DNA of 64,000 bases from CBDAQR01 sp965199055 (GTDB lineage: Bacteria; Pseudomonadota; Gammaproteobacteria; Pseudomonadales; Halieaceae). The position numbers and the translations under genes are program-made. The stretch spans positions 558,001-622,000 of the forward strand of contig CBDAQR010000004.1 in NCBI GenBank assembly GCA_965199055.1, written 5' to 3'. Shown here in pieces: positions 8,519 through 17,371 of the stretch (position 1 is the first letter of the stretch; each line of letters begins with the position of its first letter). The notes below the pieces were generated by a model. That model was not told the DNA's origin, did not search any database, and worked only from the letters and a program-made list of their open reading frames with translations.

Positions 8519-8962
8519 ATGAATACCAAGCGAAACGTCATACTTACAGCCGCATTTGTTTCTACCTGGAGTGCACTGATGGCAGTTCATACTGCGAAAG
8601 CAGCGGATGATGAGAGCCAATACCGGGTTAAGGTGTATCAGAATGGCCCCGGTTCCCAGGAATTGCTGGAGGGTAATACCAAGCAGGCGATCCAACTGGC
8701 CGAGCACGCTCTGCGCTTGCCAGAGCCCTTTGCCGCCTTGGTAAATCTCTGCGCTGCACACATAGTCCAGGGTGATCTGGTTCAGGCAGGCGACTACTGT
8801 GATAAAGCGCTACAGGAGGCCCGTGCGGAACGACACAGTGGTTTGGCCGGTTCCTCCCGTGGGGCTAAAGATGCGCTTGAAATCGTCGCGGCGAACATGA
8901 AGACCTTGCAGTATTTGTCCAGCGAGTACTCGTCGGAGTGGGTGGCGGCCAACGAAAAGTAG
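8519..8962 (+). CDS. Small exported TPR-like protein
   Basis: Protein of 147 residues starting at ATG 8519 behind a CAGGAG ribosome site. Residues 1-29 form a signal peptide ending AHTAKA-type (LMAVHTAKA). The body contains one or two tetratricopeptide-like helices (NTKQAIQLAEHALRLPEPFAALVNLCAAHIVQGDLVQAGDYCDKALQEA), with two cysteines that could pair in the periplasm. No enzymatic motif is seen. Such proteins usually mediate protein contacts. Its promoter carries the same operator-like element as the upstream AraC gene, so it is a probable target of that regulator. Confidence 0.7.
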   Translation: MNTKRNVILTAAFVSTWSALMAVHTAKAADDESQYRVKVYQNGPGSQELLEGNTKQAIQLAEHALRLPEPFAALVNLCAAHIVQGDLVQAGDYCDKALQEARAERHSGLAGSSRGAKDALEIVAANMKTLQYLSSEYSSEWVAANEK

Positions 8963-9028
8963 GTCAGTTGTGATCTGAAGCACCGCCTGGCGCTGTCTAA
9001 TGCAGACGGCTGCGGTTATGCTAGGCGG

Positions 9029-10135
9029 ATGTTGAAAACTACCTATCCGCCCCTGTTAAAGGGGCTCGTTCCGCTACTGATTGGGGTTTTGGGCAGTGCC
9101 TCGATTGCTGCCCAGCCTGCCGCACTCAAGGTGCGAGTGGCACAGGTCGAGCGAGCGCCTCTGACAGAAACGCTGCCGCTTTCGGGCACGCTCGTCTCGC
9201 CCAAGGCTTCTAATCTATCTGCTCGTCTCAGTGGCATCGTAGAAACACTCTACGTTGATGCCGGTTCGCGAGTGCAGGAGGGTGATGCCTTACTGGCGCT
9301 CGATCAAAAGCTGGCGCTGCTGGAGTTGCAGCGCTTAGAGGGAGCGCTGAAACAGGCGGAAATACTGTTCCAGGATGCGGTGCGGCGCGTCAATGAGGCG
9401 CGCGAATTGACCAGCAATAATAATATTTCCCGAACGGAATTCGATGCCCGGGTCGCACAGGCAGATGCCGACGAAGCCAGTGTCGTGCAACTGCGCGCCC
9501 AGTTGGCGGCGCAGCAGGAGCAACTGGATCGCCACGTATTAAAAGCGCCTTTCGCAGGGGTTATCGCACGTAAGCTGACCGAGGAGGGCGAGTGGGTGAA
9601 CTCCGATGCGGCAGTACTTGAGCTCGTGCAGATGGATCCCTTGTTCCTGGATGTGCGGGTACCAGAGCGCTACACAGGCCGCATTCAAGCCGGTGGGTCA
9701 ATGGCTTTTAGCACCGGTGCACAGCCGTCGCAGCAGAGCCAGATAGCGATTCAGAGCGTGGTGCCTGTCAGTGATCCAGCCACGCGCACATTCCTGGTGC
9801 GCGCGCAGCTGGCTAATGGCGAATGGGTGCTGCAGCCGGGTATGTCAGTTAAGGCTGAACTGGCGCTGCTGCAGCCCGACATGCCCGATGTATTGCAACT
9901 GTCCGCGGATGCAGTAGTACGCAAGCCCGATGGCAGCAACCTGGTGTGGGTGGTGCGTCCCGGCACTAAAGATGGCGCGTCTGCGGAGGTCGCTCAACCG
10001 GTGCCTGTTCAGCTCGGTAGGAGTGCCGGCTCACAGCTGGAAGTTCAGAGTGCCGAGTTAGCGCCGGGTGACCGGGTGGTGGTGCTGGGCAATGAAAACT
10101 TGAAGACCGGTCAGGCGGTGTCTGTGCAACCCTGA
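9029..10135 (+). CDS. RND efflux periplasmic adaptor subunit
   Basis: Membrane fusion protein of 368 residues. A signal peptide (to about residue 28) is followed by the first lipoyl half (SARLSGIVETLYVDAGSRVQEGDALLALD), a coiled hairpin (LALLELQRLEGALKQAEILF and on to AAQQEQL), the second lipoyl half (VLKAPFAGVIARKLTEEGEWV) and a beta-barrel region. It would link the inner-membrane pump encoded next to an outer-membrane channel. The stop overlaps the start of the pump gene by one base, so they are co-translated. No TolC-like channel gene is in the window, so the channel is presumably encoded elsewhere. Confidence 0.92.
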   Translation: MLKTTYPPLLKGLVPLLIGVLGSASIAAQPAALKVRVAQVERAPLTETLPLSGTLVSPKASNLSARLSGIVETLYVDAGSRVQEGDALLALDQKLALLELQRLEGALKQAEILFQDAVRRVNEARELTSNNNISRTEFDARVAQADADEASVVQLRAQLAAQQEQLDRHVLKAPFAGVIARKLTEEGEWVNSDAAVLELVQMDPLFLDVRVPERYTGRIQAGGSMAFSTGAQPSQQSQIAIQSVVPVSDPATRTFLVRAQLANGEWVLQPGMSVKAELALLQPDMPDVLQLSADAVVRKPDGSNLVWVVRPGTKDGASAEVAQPVPVQLGRSAGSQLEVQSAELAPGDRVVVLGNENLKTGQAVSVQP

Positions 10136-13100
10136 TGTTCCGTTTTTTTCTGGAGAAACCGATTATTTTGCTGGTGGGCATTCTCATTGTCTGCCTGTTC
10201 GGTCTGGCGTCAGTATTCCGCGTGCCAGTGCAGATGATCCCGGACCTGGATCCTCGCATTGTTTCGGTGGAAACACGTTGGCCCGGCGCCACTCCCCAGG
10301 ATGTCGAAAAAGAGATACTGATCGAGCAGGAAGAATTCCTGCGCAGTATTACCGGGCTCAAGCGTATGTATTCCACTGCCGGCTTCGGCGCGGCATCGAT
10401 TGAGCTCGAGTTTCCCTTTGGGATGGACATGAATGAGGCGCTTATCCGGGTCAATAACGCACTCTCGCAAGTGCCTGACTACCCGGAGAACGTTGACGAG
10501 CCGCGGATTACCGCCGATGCATTCTCCTCCAATTCCTTCATGTTTTTCTACATCAGTCCTCTGCCGGGCAACGATGTCGCGATAAAGCTGGAGAGCGACT
10601 GGGTGGAGGACAATATCAAGCCGCGGCTGGAGCGTGTGCAAGGTGTGTCTTCGATTCAAATCACCGGCGGCGTCAAGCGCCAGGTGCACATCAACCTGGA
10701 CCCGGTAGCCTTGTCGGCCCGGCAGTTGACGGTAATGGATGTTCGCAATGCCATTCGTTTGCGCAATCGCGATGTCTCCGGTGGTGATATGGAATTCGGC
10801 AAACGCCGCTACCTGCTGCGTACCCTCGGGCGCTTCACCTCAGTCGAAGAGCTTAACGAGCTGATTCTCGCGGAACGCAACGGTGCTTTTATACGCCTGC
10901 GCGATGTGGGTGAGGCGAGTCTGGCTAGTGAAGAAGTGCGCAGTGTCTCTCGCCATAACGGTAATCCCTCCATTTCCTTGAGGGTGCGCCGCGAGGCGGG
11001 CTCAAATGTGATTGCTACCAAGAATCGCGTCAATGCGGCGGTGGCAGAGCTCAACGCGGGTATTTTCAAGGAACGCGGCCTGGTAATGACGTTAGGCTCC
11101 GAAGACGCGCGCTATGTCGAGCAGTCCGCCGCCACGGTGACCCAGAATCTGCTGATTGGCGGTATGCTTGCCGTTGCTGTTTTATTACTGTTTCTGCGTT
11201 CGGTGTCGGCCACGCTGATCGGCGCCCTCGGAATTCCCATCTGTATCCTCGCAGCCTTTCTCGGACTGTCGCTCGCGGGGCGCAGCATCAACGTGATATC
11301 GCTAGCTGGTATTGCGTTTGCCATTGGCATGACACTGGACAACTCGATTGTTGCACTCGAGAACATTACCCGACACCTGAGTATGGGCAAAGACCGCTTC
11401 ACGGCTGCCCTGGATGGCGTACGCGAGGTGTGGCCGGCTATTCTCGCCTCGACGCTGACCACGGTAATGGTGTTTCTGCCGGTGGTGTTCCTGGACCTGG
11501 AGGCCGGCCAGCTCTACTCCGACATAGCTGTGGCGATATCGGCCTCTATTGTCATGTCCATGCTGGTCGCGATCACCCTGATACCTGCTGCGAGTAGTCG
11601 CCTGCTCAATCTCGATGCGATTGGCAAATCGCAGAGTGGGCTCAGTGATCTGCTGCATGGCGCAACAGCGTTGGGCCGTAGCTTCTCCAGCCGCCTATTG
11701 CAGTTCACCGCCTATTTGCTGGCCGATCCTGCGCGGCAGGCCTGGGCGCTGGCGATAACGGCTTTGCTCACGGGGGGTGTGCCGCTGTTTATGCTGCCGG
11801 CCGCCGAGTACCTGCCGGAGGGCGAGGAATCCAAGGTGTTTGCCGCAGTCACCGCGCCCCCGGGTTACAACATGATGACCATGCAGGCGATCATGAATGA
11901 CATCGAACCTGAGTTTGTCGCACAGGTCGGCGCCGATACCTGGTCGCAATCCGAGGGCATGGCACCACTACCTCCCCTGGTGTTCCAGATTTCCAGCGTA
12001 TCGCCCGGGCGGGTATTTTTTCTTTCCGAGCCCGTCGATCCGGATGACACCAATGCTCTGATCGAGGCGACCAACAACCGCTTCAGCACTATCCCTGGCA
12101 TGCGTTCCTTTGCCGTGCGCGGCTCGATTTTTTCGGATAATCGTGGCGGCACTCGAAGCATCAATATTGAACTAACCGGCCGCAATCTGAAGCAGCTCTA
12201 TGCGACAGCTCTCGATGTGTTCCGCGAGGCTGACACATTATTCGACGGTGCCCAGCTCAATGCGCAGCCCTCACCTGCCACCCTCAATATGTCGCAGCCC
12301 ATGGTTCACCTGGTGCCTGATTGGGAGCGTGCGGCAGAGTTGGGCGTGGATCAGACGGAGCTCGGCTATAGCATCTGGGCGTATTCAGACGGCGCTTTCG
12401 TAGATGAGTTCTTTCTCGATGATGAGAAGATTGATATGTACCTGTTTGCGGCCCAGGGGACGGTGACGCAGCCATCCGATCTGGCCTATGTGATGCTTGC
12501 CAATAGCCGCGGGGAGCAGGTGCCGGTGTCAGCGCTGGCGCGGGTGGAGGAGACTGTTGGCACGTCGAGTATTTCGCGAATCGATGGTATGCGCACCGTC
12601 ACTATCCAGCTGATACCGCCGCGCTCAGTCGCGCTGGAAAGCGCGGTCGCAACGGTAAAGTCAGACCTGATTGATAAGGCGAAGGCGGCGGGAGTCATAC
12701 CCGAGGAGATAGGTGTTGCGATTACCGGGGCGACCAGTCAGTTGGAAGATACGCGAGCTGCCATGGCCGGAAACTTTCTCCTGGCCCTGCTAATTGCCTA
12801 CCTGTTGCTGGCGGCGGTGTTTTCCCACTGGGGCTATCCTTTGCTGATAATGACTACGGTACCTATCGGTATCGGTGGCGGCATCGTCGGGCTTTGGCTA
12901 TTTAATCTGGTGGGCAACAACCTTGCACTACTGGGTCTGCAATCCTTTCACCAACCCTTCGATGTGATCACAATGCTGGGTTTTCTCATCCTCATAGGCA
13001 CGGTCGTTAATAATCCGATACTCATCGTCGAGCGTTCGGTGGCCAATCTCTACGAGAGAGGCATGGCCGCCAGCGAAGCGATTATGGAAGCGGTGAAGGT

Positions 13101-13302
13101 GCGCCTAAGACCGGTGATGATGTCTACCATCACCACGGTGATCGGCCTTTCGCCGTTGGTGTTACTGCCCGGAGCAGGCTCCGAGCTCTATCGCGGCCTG
13201 GGCGCTATCGTCCTGTTTGGGCTGCTCTTCTCCAGTATTGTAACCTTAACCATTCTGCCGGCACTGCTGGCCCTGGTGTTCAGGTTTGCACAGCGGCGCT
13301 AG
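10135..13302 (+). CDS. RND family efflux transporter permease
   Basis: Inner-membrane pump of 1055 residues, the usual RND length. It shows the amino-terminal helix (FFLEKPIILLVGILIVCLFG), two large periplasmic loops and two six-helix bundles. GMTLDNSIVALENI around residue 400 is the TM4 region where RND pumps carry the proton-relay aspartate. GTVVNNPILIVERSVANLYERG is the matching second-half segment. Lack of the Asp-Asp pair of AcrB and similarity to heavy-metal or AcrB-like multidrug branches leave the substrate open. The last codon shares a CTAG with the convergent P450 gene, so both stops overlap. Confidence 0.92.
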   Translation: MFRFFLEKPIILLVGILIVCLFGLASVFRVPVQMIPDLDPRIVSVETRWPGATPQDVEKEILIEQEEFLRSITGLKRMYSTAGFGAASIELEFPFGMDMNEALIRVNNALSQVPDYPENVDEPRITADAFSSNSFMFFYISPLPGNDVAIKLESDWVEDNIKPRLERVQGVSSIQITGGVKRQVHINLDPVALSARQLTVMDVRNAIRLRNRDVSGGDMEFGKRRYLLRTLGRFTSVEELNELILAERNGAFIRLRDVGEASLASEEVRSVSRHNGNPSISLRVRREAGSNVIATKNRVNAAVAELNAGIFKERGLVMTLGSEDARYVEQSAATVTQNLLIGGMLAVAVLLLFLRSVSATLIGALGIPICILAAFLGLSLAGRSINVISLAGIAFAIGMTLDNSIVALENITRHLSMGKDRFTAALDGVREVWPAILASTLTTVMVFLPVVFLDLEAGQLYSDIAVAISASIVMSMLVAITLIPAASSRLLNLDAIGKSQSGLSDLLHGATALGRSFSSRLLQFTAYLLADPARQAWALAITALLTGGVPLFMLPAAEYLPEGEESKVFAAVTAPPGYNMMTMQAIMNDIEPEFVAQVGADTWSQSEGMAPLPPLVFQISSVSPGRVFFLSEPVDPDDTNALIEATNNRFSTIPGMRSFAVRGSIFSDNRGGTRSINIELTGRNLKQLYATALDVFREADTLFDGAQLNAQPSPATLNMSQPMVHLVPDWERAAELGVDQTELGYSIWAYSDGAFVDEFFLDDEKIDMYLFAAQGTVTQPSDLAYVMLANSRGEQVPVSALARVEETVGTSSISRIDGMRTVTIQLIPPRSVALESAVATVKSDLIDKAKAAGVIPEEIGVAITGATSQLEDTRAAMAGNFLLALLIAYLLLAAVFSHWGYPLLIMTTVPIGIGGGIVGLWLFNLVGNNLALLGLQSFHQPFDVITMLGFLILIGTVVNNPILIVERSVANLYERGMAASEAIMEAVKVRLRPVMMSTITTVIGLSPLVLLPGAGSELYRGLGAIVLFGLLFSSIVTLTILPALLALVFRFAQRR

Positions 13303-14543
13303 CGCGGCGTGAACTCAATATGCAGCTGTTTAAGCGAGCGCAATAAGAAATGCGGGTGATAGCTGAAATCGTTTTTGCCGTCGGCAAATTGCATGCTCTC
13401 GATTCTGTCGATCAGAGCGCTAAACGACCAGAACAACTCGCGACGAGCCAGGGGAGCGCCGAGGCAATGGTGCACGCCTGAGCCGAACGCGAGATGTCCG
13501 CCAGGATTTTTACGCTCGAGATCGATATCATCCGCGTTGTCAAAGCGTCTCTCATCGCGGTTGGCCGCAGCGTAGCGAATATTAATCAAGCTGCCGGCGG
13601 GTATGCTGACGCCGCTCAGCTCAGTATTCTCCGTTGCCGTGCGCATCAAGCTTTGCACCGGCGACTCCAGCCGCAACACTTCTTCAATAAAATTCTTCAG
13701 GTAGCGATCGGGGTCTGAGCGCAGCTTTTGCCAAACTTCAGGTTGTTCGATCAATAGTTTGACGCCGGCGGAGATGGCATTGGTTGTCGTCTCTGATCCA
13801 CCCACAAACGTATCGGCCATCATTTCGGCGTGCAGCTCATTATCGTTCAGAGTGCGTCCCCAGCGTTCGATCACGGTATTGACCAGCACACTCAGCAGCG
13901 AGTTGTCGGGCTCGCGGCGCAGTCTCTCGAAAATCGGTTGGAAGTAATGCTGCGCTTCAAGCTCTTTATATATCGTCTCGATTTCCTGCTCTTCGCTGAG
14001 CATCAGGCTAATGCGGTGAAAGAACGCTTCCGTCCATTCTTTGATGCGCCAGATGTCGTCGGGATTAGCGCCCATCTGGCGGCCGATGATCAACAGTGGC
14101 AGCGGTATGGCGAACTGTTTCACCCAGTCACAGTGTCCGTCTGATATGAAATCGTCGATCAGTATGTAGGCGAGTTCACGTACTTCCTCGTCCAGTTCGG
14201 CTATTTTGCGGGGGCGGAACGCCTCATCGAACACCGCGCGCATGGCTTTGTGGTCGGGGTCATCGCGACCCGCGAGGGTAGGGCTGGGCAACCAGCCTTT
14301 TTGCTCGAACAGTTCGATGACGCGTTGCTCTCTAGCAGTGGTGTCGCGGTTCTCATCAAAGAAGGCTGTTTGGCTACTGAAGCGCTCAGGGTCTAATAGC
14401 ACCTGCCTGGCATCGTCGAAGCGGGTGACAATAAACATGCCGGAGTAAGGACATTGATACACCGGTGCCTCATCTCGAAGCTGCTTGTAGGCATCGTACG
14501 GGCATTGCTGTGTTGCTACATCGAAAAGATTGACGTCTGGCAT
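13299..14543 (-). CDS. Cytochrome P450
   Basis: Soluble bacterial P450 of 414 residues. The I-helix motif FVGGSETTTNAISAG, the ExxR of EEVLRLESP and the haem loop HLAFGSGVHHCLGAPLARRE, with the haem-ligand cysteine at residue 360, are all present. It would hydroxylate a small hydrophobic substrate using electrons from a ferredoxin system. It is the last gene of a minus-strand operon with a PhlG-like hydrolase (11 bases upstream), an F420/DDN-like protein and a serine hydrolase, so it may act on the same aromatic or polyketide-like compound. No ferredoxin gene lies in the operon. The substrate is unknown. Confidence 0.93.
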   Translation of the reverse strand: MPDVNLFDVATQQCPYDAYKQLRDEAPVYQCPYSGMFIVTRFDDARQVLLDPERFSSQTAFFDENRDTTAREQRVIELFEQKGWLPSPTLAGRDDPDHKAMRAVFDEAFRPRKIAELDEEVRELAYILIDDFISDGHCDWVKQFAIPLPLLIIGRQMGANPDDIWRIKEWTEAFFHRISLMLSEEQEIETIYKELEAQHYFQPIFERLRREPDNSLLSVLVNTVIERWGRTLNDNELHAEMMADTFVGGSETTTNAISAGVKLLIEQPEVWQKLRSDPDRYLKNFIEEVLRLESPVQSLMRTATENTELSGVSIPAGSLINIRYAAANRDERRFDNADDIDLERKNPGGHLAFGSGVHHCLGAPLARRELFWSFSALIDRIESMQFADGKNDFSYHPHFLLRSLKQLHIEFTPR

Positions 14544-14554
14544 CAGCGAACTCT

Positions 14555-15379
14555 CTAGTGATAGTCGGCGTAGAGTTGCGGCAGAAAGCTCGCCAGGTGG
14601 TTCATTTCCATGCCGCAGTGTACCAGCAGGTCGCGCCCCAGGTTCTTGGGGGTGGCGATTCGAGTTACCAGCTTGCTGCCCATGATCCGATTACGCAGGC
14701 TGTCTGGCGCCGCATCTCGCCACTGCGGGCGTCCGATCCAGAAACGACTGCGCATCTCTGTGCCGCCGGGAAGCTCACGAATCTGGTGAATCAGGTAGCC
14801 TATAGTGATTGGCTGAGCTTGTAGGTCGACCCGGCCACACACCAATGCGGTGATGTCGTCAGGTGCCGCCGAGGGATCACTAAAGAATTGGTCCGGCTCG
14901 AAGAAGGTGATACAGATTTTGTCGAGGCGATCGCCGATGTACTCGGTAACGTAGTGCGTGGTGCGATACTTCTCCCGATCTGTCAGGGTCGGGTCGTCGC
15001 CGCGCATCTCTTGCGTGCCATTTGCCACATGTGAGCGCGGGTGCCACAGCTTGTAGCGCTGGTGCTCCTGGTAATGCCAGCCCATCCACCACTCGAACAT
15101 GGCGCCCGTGCAGGCGGGCATGTCAGTGCGCACGGCCACGAATAACTGCCCGTTGCTCAGCTGGGTAACGCCGTTCTCCAGTGCAAGGTATCCGGGTTCC
15201 AGCAGCTGATCGGCGTCTTCCAGAGCAAAACCCAGCGCTGGCGCCTCCGGGCCGTGCAGTACTGCGTCCCGCACGTGTGGGGGCAGAGTTTGCATATTCG
15301 GGTTCCAGTAAGGCGCGTAGGGCTTACCTTCCAGGTCCCCTGGCTTCATGCCCAGATAGTGATCGGGGCGTAACGCCAT
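14555..15379 (-). CDS. 2,4-diacetylphloroglucinol hydrolase (PhlG) family protein
   Basis: Protein of 274 residues starting MALRPDHYLGMKPGD; the longer frame upstream overlaps the preceding gene and is rejected. It carries the family signature HVRDAVLHGPEAPALGFALEDADQLL, FVAVRTDMPACTGAMFEWWM, GWHYQEHQRYKLWHP and HYVTEYIGDRLDKI. The closing HCGMEMNHL supplies candidate zinc ligands with the earlier His and Glu residues. PhlG cleaves a carbon-carbon bond in acylated phloroglucinol, releasing acetate. Family membership is strong, but members away from pseudomonad phl clusters have unknown substrates. The start lies one base after the stop of the DDN-like gene, so translation is coupled. Confidence 0.85.
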   Translation of the reverse strand: MALRPDHYLGMKPGDLEGKPYAPYWNPNMQTLPPHVRDAVLHGPEAPALGFALEDADQLLEPGYLALENGVTQLSNGQLFVAVRTDMPACTGAMFEWWMGWHYQEHQRYKLWHPRSHVANGTQEMRGDDPTLTDREKYRTTHYVTEYIGDRLDKICITFFEPDQFFSDPSAAPDDITALVCGRVDLQAQPITIGYLIHQIRELPGGTEMRSRFWIGRPQWRDAAPDSLRNRIMGSKLVTRIATPKNLGRDLLVHCGMEMNHLASFLPQLYADYH

Positions 15380-15380
15380 A

Positions 15381-15815
15381 TTAAACGGGCTCGGCGATGA
15401 AAACGGGAATAATACGCTCCGTCTTGGCCTGGTACTCGTCGTAGGGCGGGTAGGCTTCTCTGGCTGCCTGCCAGAGCCGCTCCCGTTCAGCCGCGTCATC
15501 CACTTCGCGCACGACCATGTCGAATACCTCGGTCTTGTCGCGAATGGTCACATTGGGGTTGGCGCGCAGGTTATAAACCCATGCGGGATTCTGTGGCTGA
15601 CCGCCCATCGAACCGATCAGCACGTAATTGCCGCCAACTTCGACCCGCATCAAGGGAATCTTGCGAATGCCGCCGGATTTCTTGCCGGTATGAGTGACGA
15701 TAATGCAGGGCATACCGGTATCCAGCAGGGTGGTGCCCTCCTTGCCGCCGCTGCCTTCATAGAGTTCAACTTGTTCCCGCACCCAGTCCAGTGTGGGAGG
15801 AATGTAATCTGCCAT
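15381..15815 (-). CDS. DDN/F420-dependent nitroreductase-like protein (DUF385 family)
   Basis: Protein of 144 residues. The pattern IIVTHTGKKSGGIRKIPLMRVEVGGNYVLIGSMGGQPQNPAWVYNLRANPNVTIR is the hallmark of the deazaflavin-dependent nitroreductase (Ddn) split beta-barrel family. In actinobacteria these bind coenzyme F420. Gammaproteobacteria usually lack F420, so this member may bind FMN, FAD or another ligand. It is the second gene of the operon, 24 bases after the serine hydrolase gene and one base before the PhlG-like gene. The fold is firm and the cofactor is open. Confidence 0.85.
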   Translation of the reverse strand: MADYIPPTLDWVREQVELYEGSGGKEGTTLLDTGMPCIIVTHTGKKSGGIRKIPLMRVEVGGNYVLIGSMGGQPQNPAWVYNLRANPNVTIRDKTEVFDMVVREVDDAAERERLWQAAREAYPPYDEYQAKTERIIPVFIAEPV

Positions 15816-15839
15816 GTGCTACCTCTCGGCTGTTGTTTG

Positions 15840-17114
15840 CTAAGCGCTGCGACGCGCTCGCCGTTCCTGACGGTTGTCGCGATGTTTGGCACTGGTGAGT
15901 GCCGCACCACTGATTCTAGCAGTTCGGGCGTCGCCGAAGGGGCTGCCGAGTCCGCTGTTTACAATCAGTGCGACTGAGAGGTTGCGAGTGGGATCAGCCC
16001 AGGCACCAGAGCCGCCAAAGCCAAAGTGACCGAAGGCCTGGCGCGGTACGCCGCGGGTCGTGAATACACCGTGGTAGCCCAGCCGCCAGCGCATGTCGAA
16101 GGGGATGACCGAGTTTTTACCAGTGGGGCGCTGCAGTGTGGTCGCCTTCTTCAGTGTTGCCTCGGAGAGTAAGCGAACACCGTCAAGTTCACCCCCGTTC
16201 GCCAGCAGTGCGTAGAGTTTGGCCAGGGAGCGTGCGGTGAAAGCGCCGTTGGCGGCAGGTATAGCGACCGAAAGTGTTTCCGGGGAACCGAAATCGAAAT
16301 CGCTGACCCCCTTGGGCGCCAGAGCGTCAAAAATGCTGGTTAAATCTGAATCCACACCGAGACGACGCAACACGCTGCTCAGTCCAGCAGCCCCTTTTTC
16401 CAGACGGCTGCCCAACTGGGTTCGCGCCAGGTTGCGAGTGGTCTCAGGAAAGATCAGCTGCGCCGAACGTGGGATCTCTTTTTTGGGTGTGCCAATGAAC
16501 AGGCCATCCAGCGCCAGGGGTTTGGCAAGCTCGCTTTGCACCAACTGGGAGAACTTCTTTCCCGATACCCGTTGGATGATTTCTCCTACCAGGAAACCGA
16601 AGGTGAGGCCGTGATAGCCAGTGCGCGCACCGGGCTCGTGGGCGGGTCGGGTTTGTTCGATGGCTTGTATCATGTGCTTCCAGTCGAGCATACGATCGAC
16701 ATGATCGATCATCTGACGAATATGGTAGAGGCCAGATTGGTGCGCTAGCACGTGCCGCACTGTAATGTTCTCTTTGCCGGCCTGGGCGAACTCAGGCCAG
16801 TAATCTGCAACTCTTGCGTCGTAATCAATCAGCCCTCGATCGGCAAAGATGTGGAGCAGAGTGGCGGCAACCCCCTTGGTAGTGGAGAAGCTGGGGGAGA
16901 GGGTGCCCTCTTGCCAGAGTTCGTCATCCTCATTGCGATAGCCACCCCACAAATCGACAACTTTTTGGCCATGGTGATAGACACTGACGGCGGCGCCACC
17001 GGGATAATTCTTGAGTTGGTCGCGAAGTGTCGCTTCTACGGATTTGAAATCGGGGTGGATGTAGCCATCCAGGTGGGGTTCGGCCTGGTATAGCCGGCGT
17101 AGCGACTTCCTCAT
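15840..17114 (-). CDS. Serine hydrolase, beta-lactamase/EstB class C-like
   Basis: Protein of about 424 residues, first gene of the four-gene operon. The nucleophile motif STTK (in PSFSTTKGVAATLLH) sits near residue 79, with a tyrosine in TGYHGLTFGFLVGEII as candidate general base, and the fold continues to FGFGGSGAWADPTRN near the end. This family includes esterases, lactonases and peptidases rather than true beta-lactamases. There is no clear signal peptide, so it is probably cytoplasmic. The ATG at 17114, preceded by AGGTAGGA, is preferred to the GTG at 17132. In this setting it may cleave an ester of the compound handled by the downstream P450 and hydrolase. Confidence 0.88.
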   Translation of the reverse strand: MRKSLRRLYQAEPHLDGYIHPDFKSVEATLRDQLKNYPGGAAVSVYHHGQKVVDLWGGYRNEDDELWQEGTLSPSFSTTKGVAATLLHIFADRGLIDYDARVADYWPEFAQAGKENITVRHVLAHQSGLYHIRQMIDHVDRMLDWKHMIQAIEQTRPAHEPGARTGYHGLTFGFLVGEIIQRVSGKKFSQLVQSELAKPLALDGLFIGTPKKEIPRSAQLIFPETTRNLARTQLGSRLEKGAAGLSSVLRRLGVDSDLTSIFDALAPKGVSDFDFGSPETLSVAIPAANGAFTARSLAKLYALLANGGELDGVRLLSEATLKKATTLQRPTGKNSVIPFDMRWRLGYHGVFTTRGVPRQAFGHFGFGGSGAWADPTRNLSVALIVNSGLGSPFGDARTARISGAALTSAKHRDNRQERRARRSA

Positions 17115-17305
17115 AGTTCCTACCTGTTCCACTTATCGTTATGTGCGGGCGCCTGCTTATAGTTCAGGCTATGGAAAACATAACACAGCGCTGGCGCCAG
17201 CAACCTCTATCGTTATTCATTATGGATTGTAACGATGGTAAGTCCCCCTTGCGGTTTATCCTGTTTTTACACAACCGCGTTTCCCCATTTTGCGAGGCAT
17301 ATCAC

Positions 17306-17334
17306 TGGGCAATGTCTATTGGGGCCGTTATACT
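17306..17334 (+). promoter_or_regulatory. Sigma-70-like promoter for the GMC dehydrogenase operon
   Basis: TGGGCA at 17306-17311 (four of six bases match the -35 consensus) and TATACT at 17329-17334 (strong -10), with a 17-base spacer. Transcription would start at about 17341, where the 18-bp palindrome begins. Confidence 0.5.
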
Positions 17335-17340
17335 CCGTGA

Positions 17341-17358
17341 AATGTAATCGATTACATT
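17341..17358. promoter_or_regulatory. 18-bp perfect palindromic operator
   Basis: AATGTAATCGATTACATT is a perfect 18-bp palindrome with a central CG, the geometry of LacI/GalR-family operators. It lies directly after the predicted -10 and ends 13 bases before the ATG of the next gene, an ideal place for a repressor. No LacI gene is in the window, so the regulator would be encoded elsewhere. Confidence 0.65.
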
Positions 17359-17371
17359 GAGATGTTTGTTG

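Noticed and set aside
15380..15499. Extended start of the PhlG-like protein (40 additional residues)
   Set aside because: The extension lies inside the preceding Ddn-like gene and is low-complexity; the family domain begins at the internal ATG.
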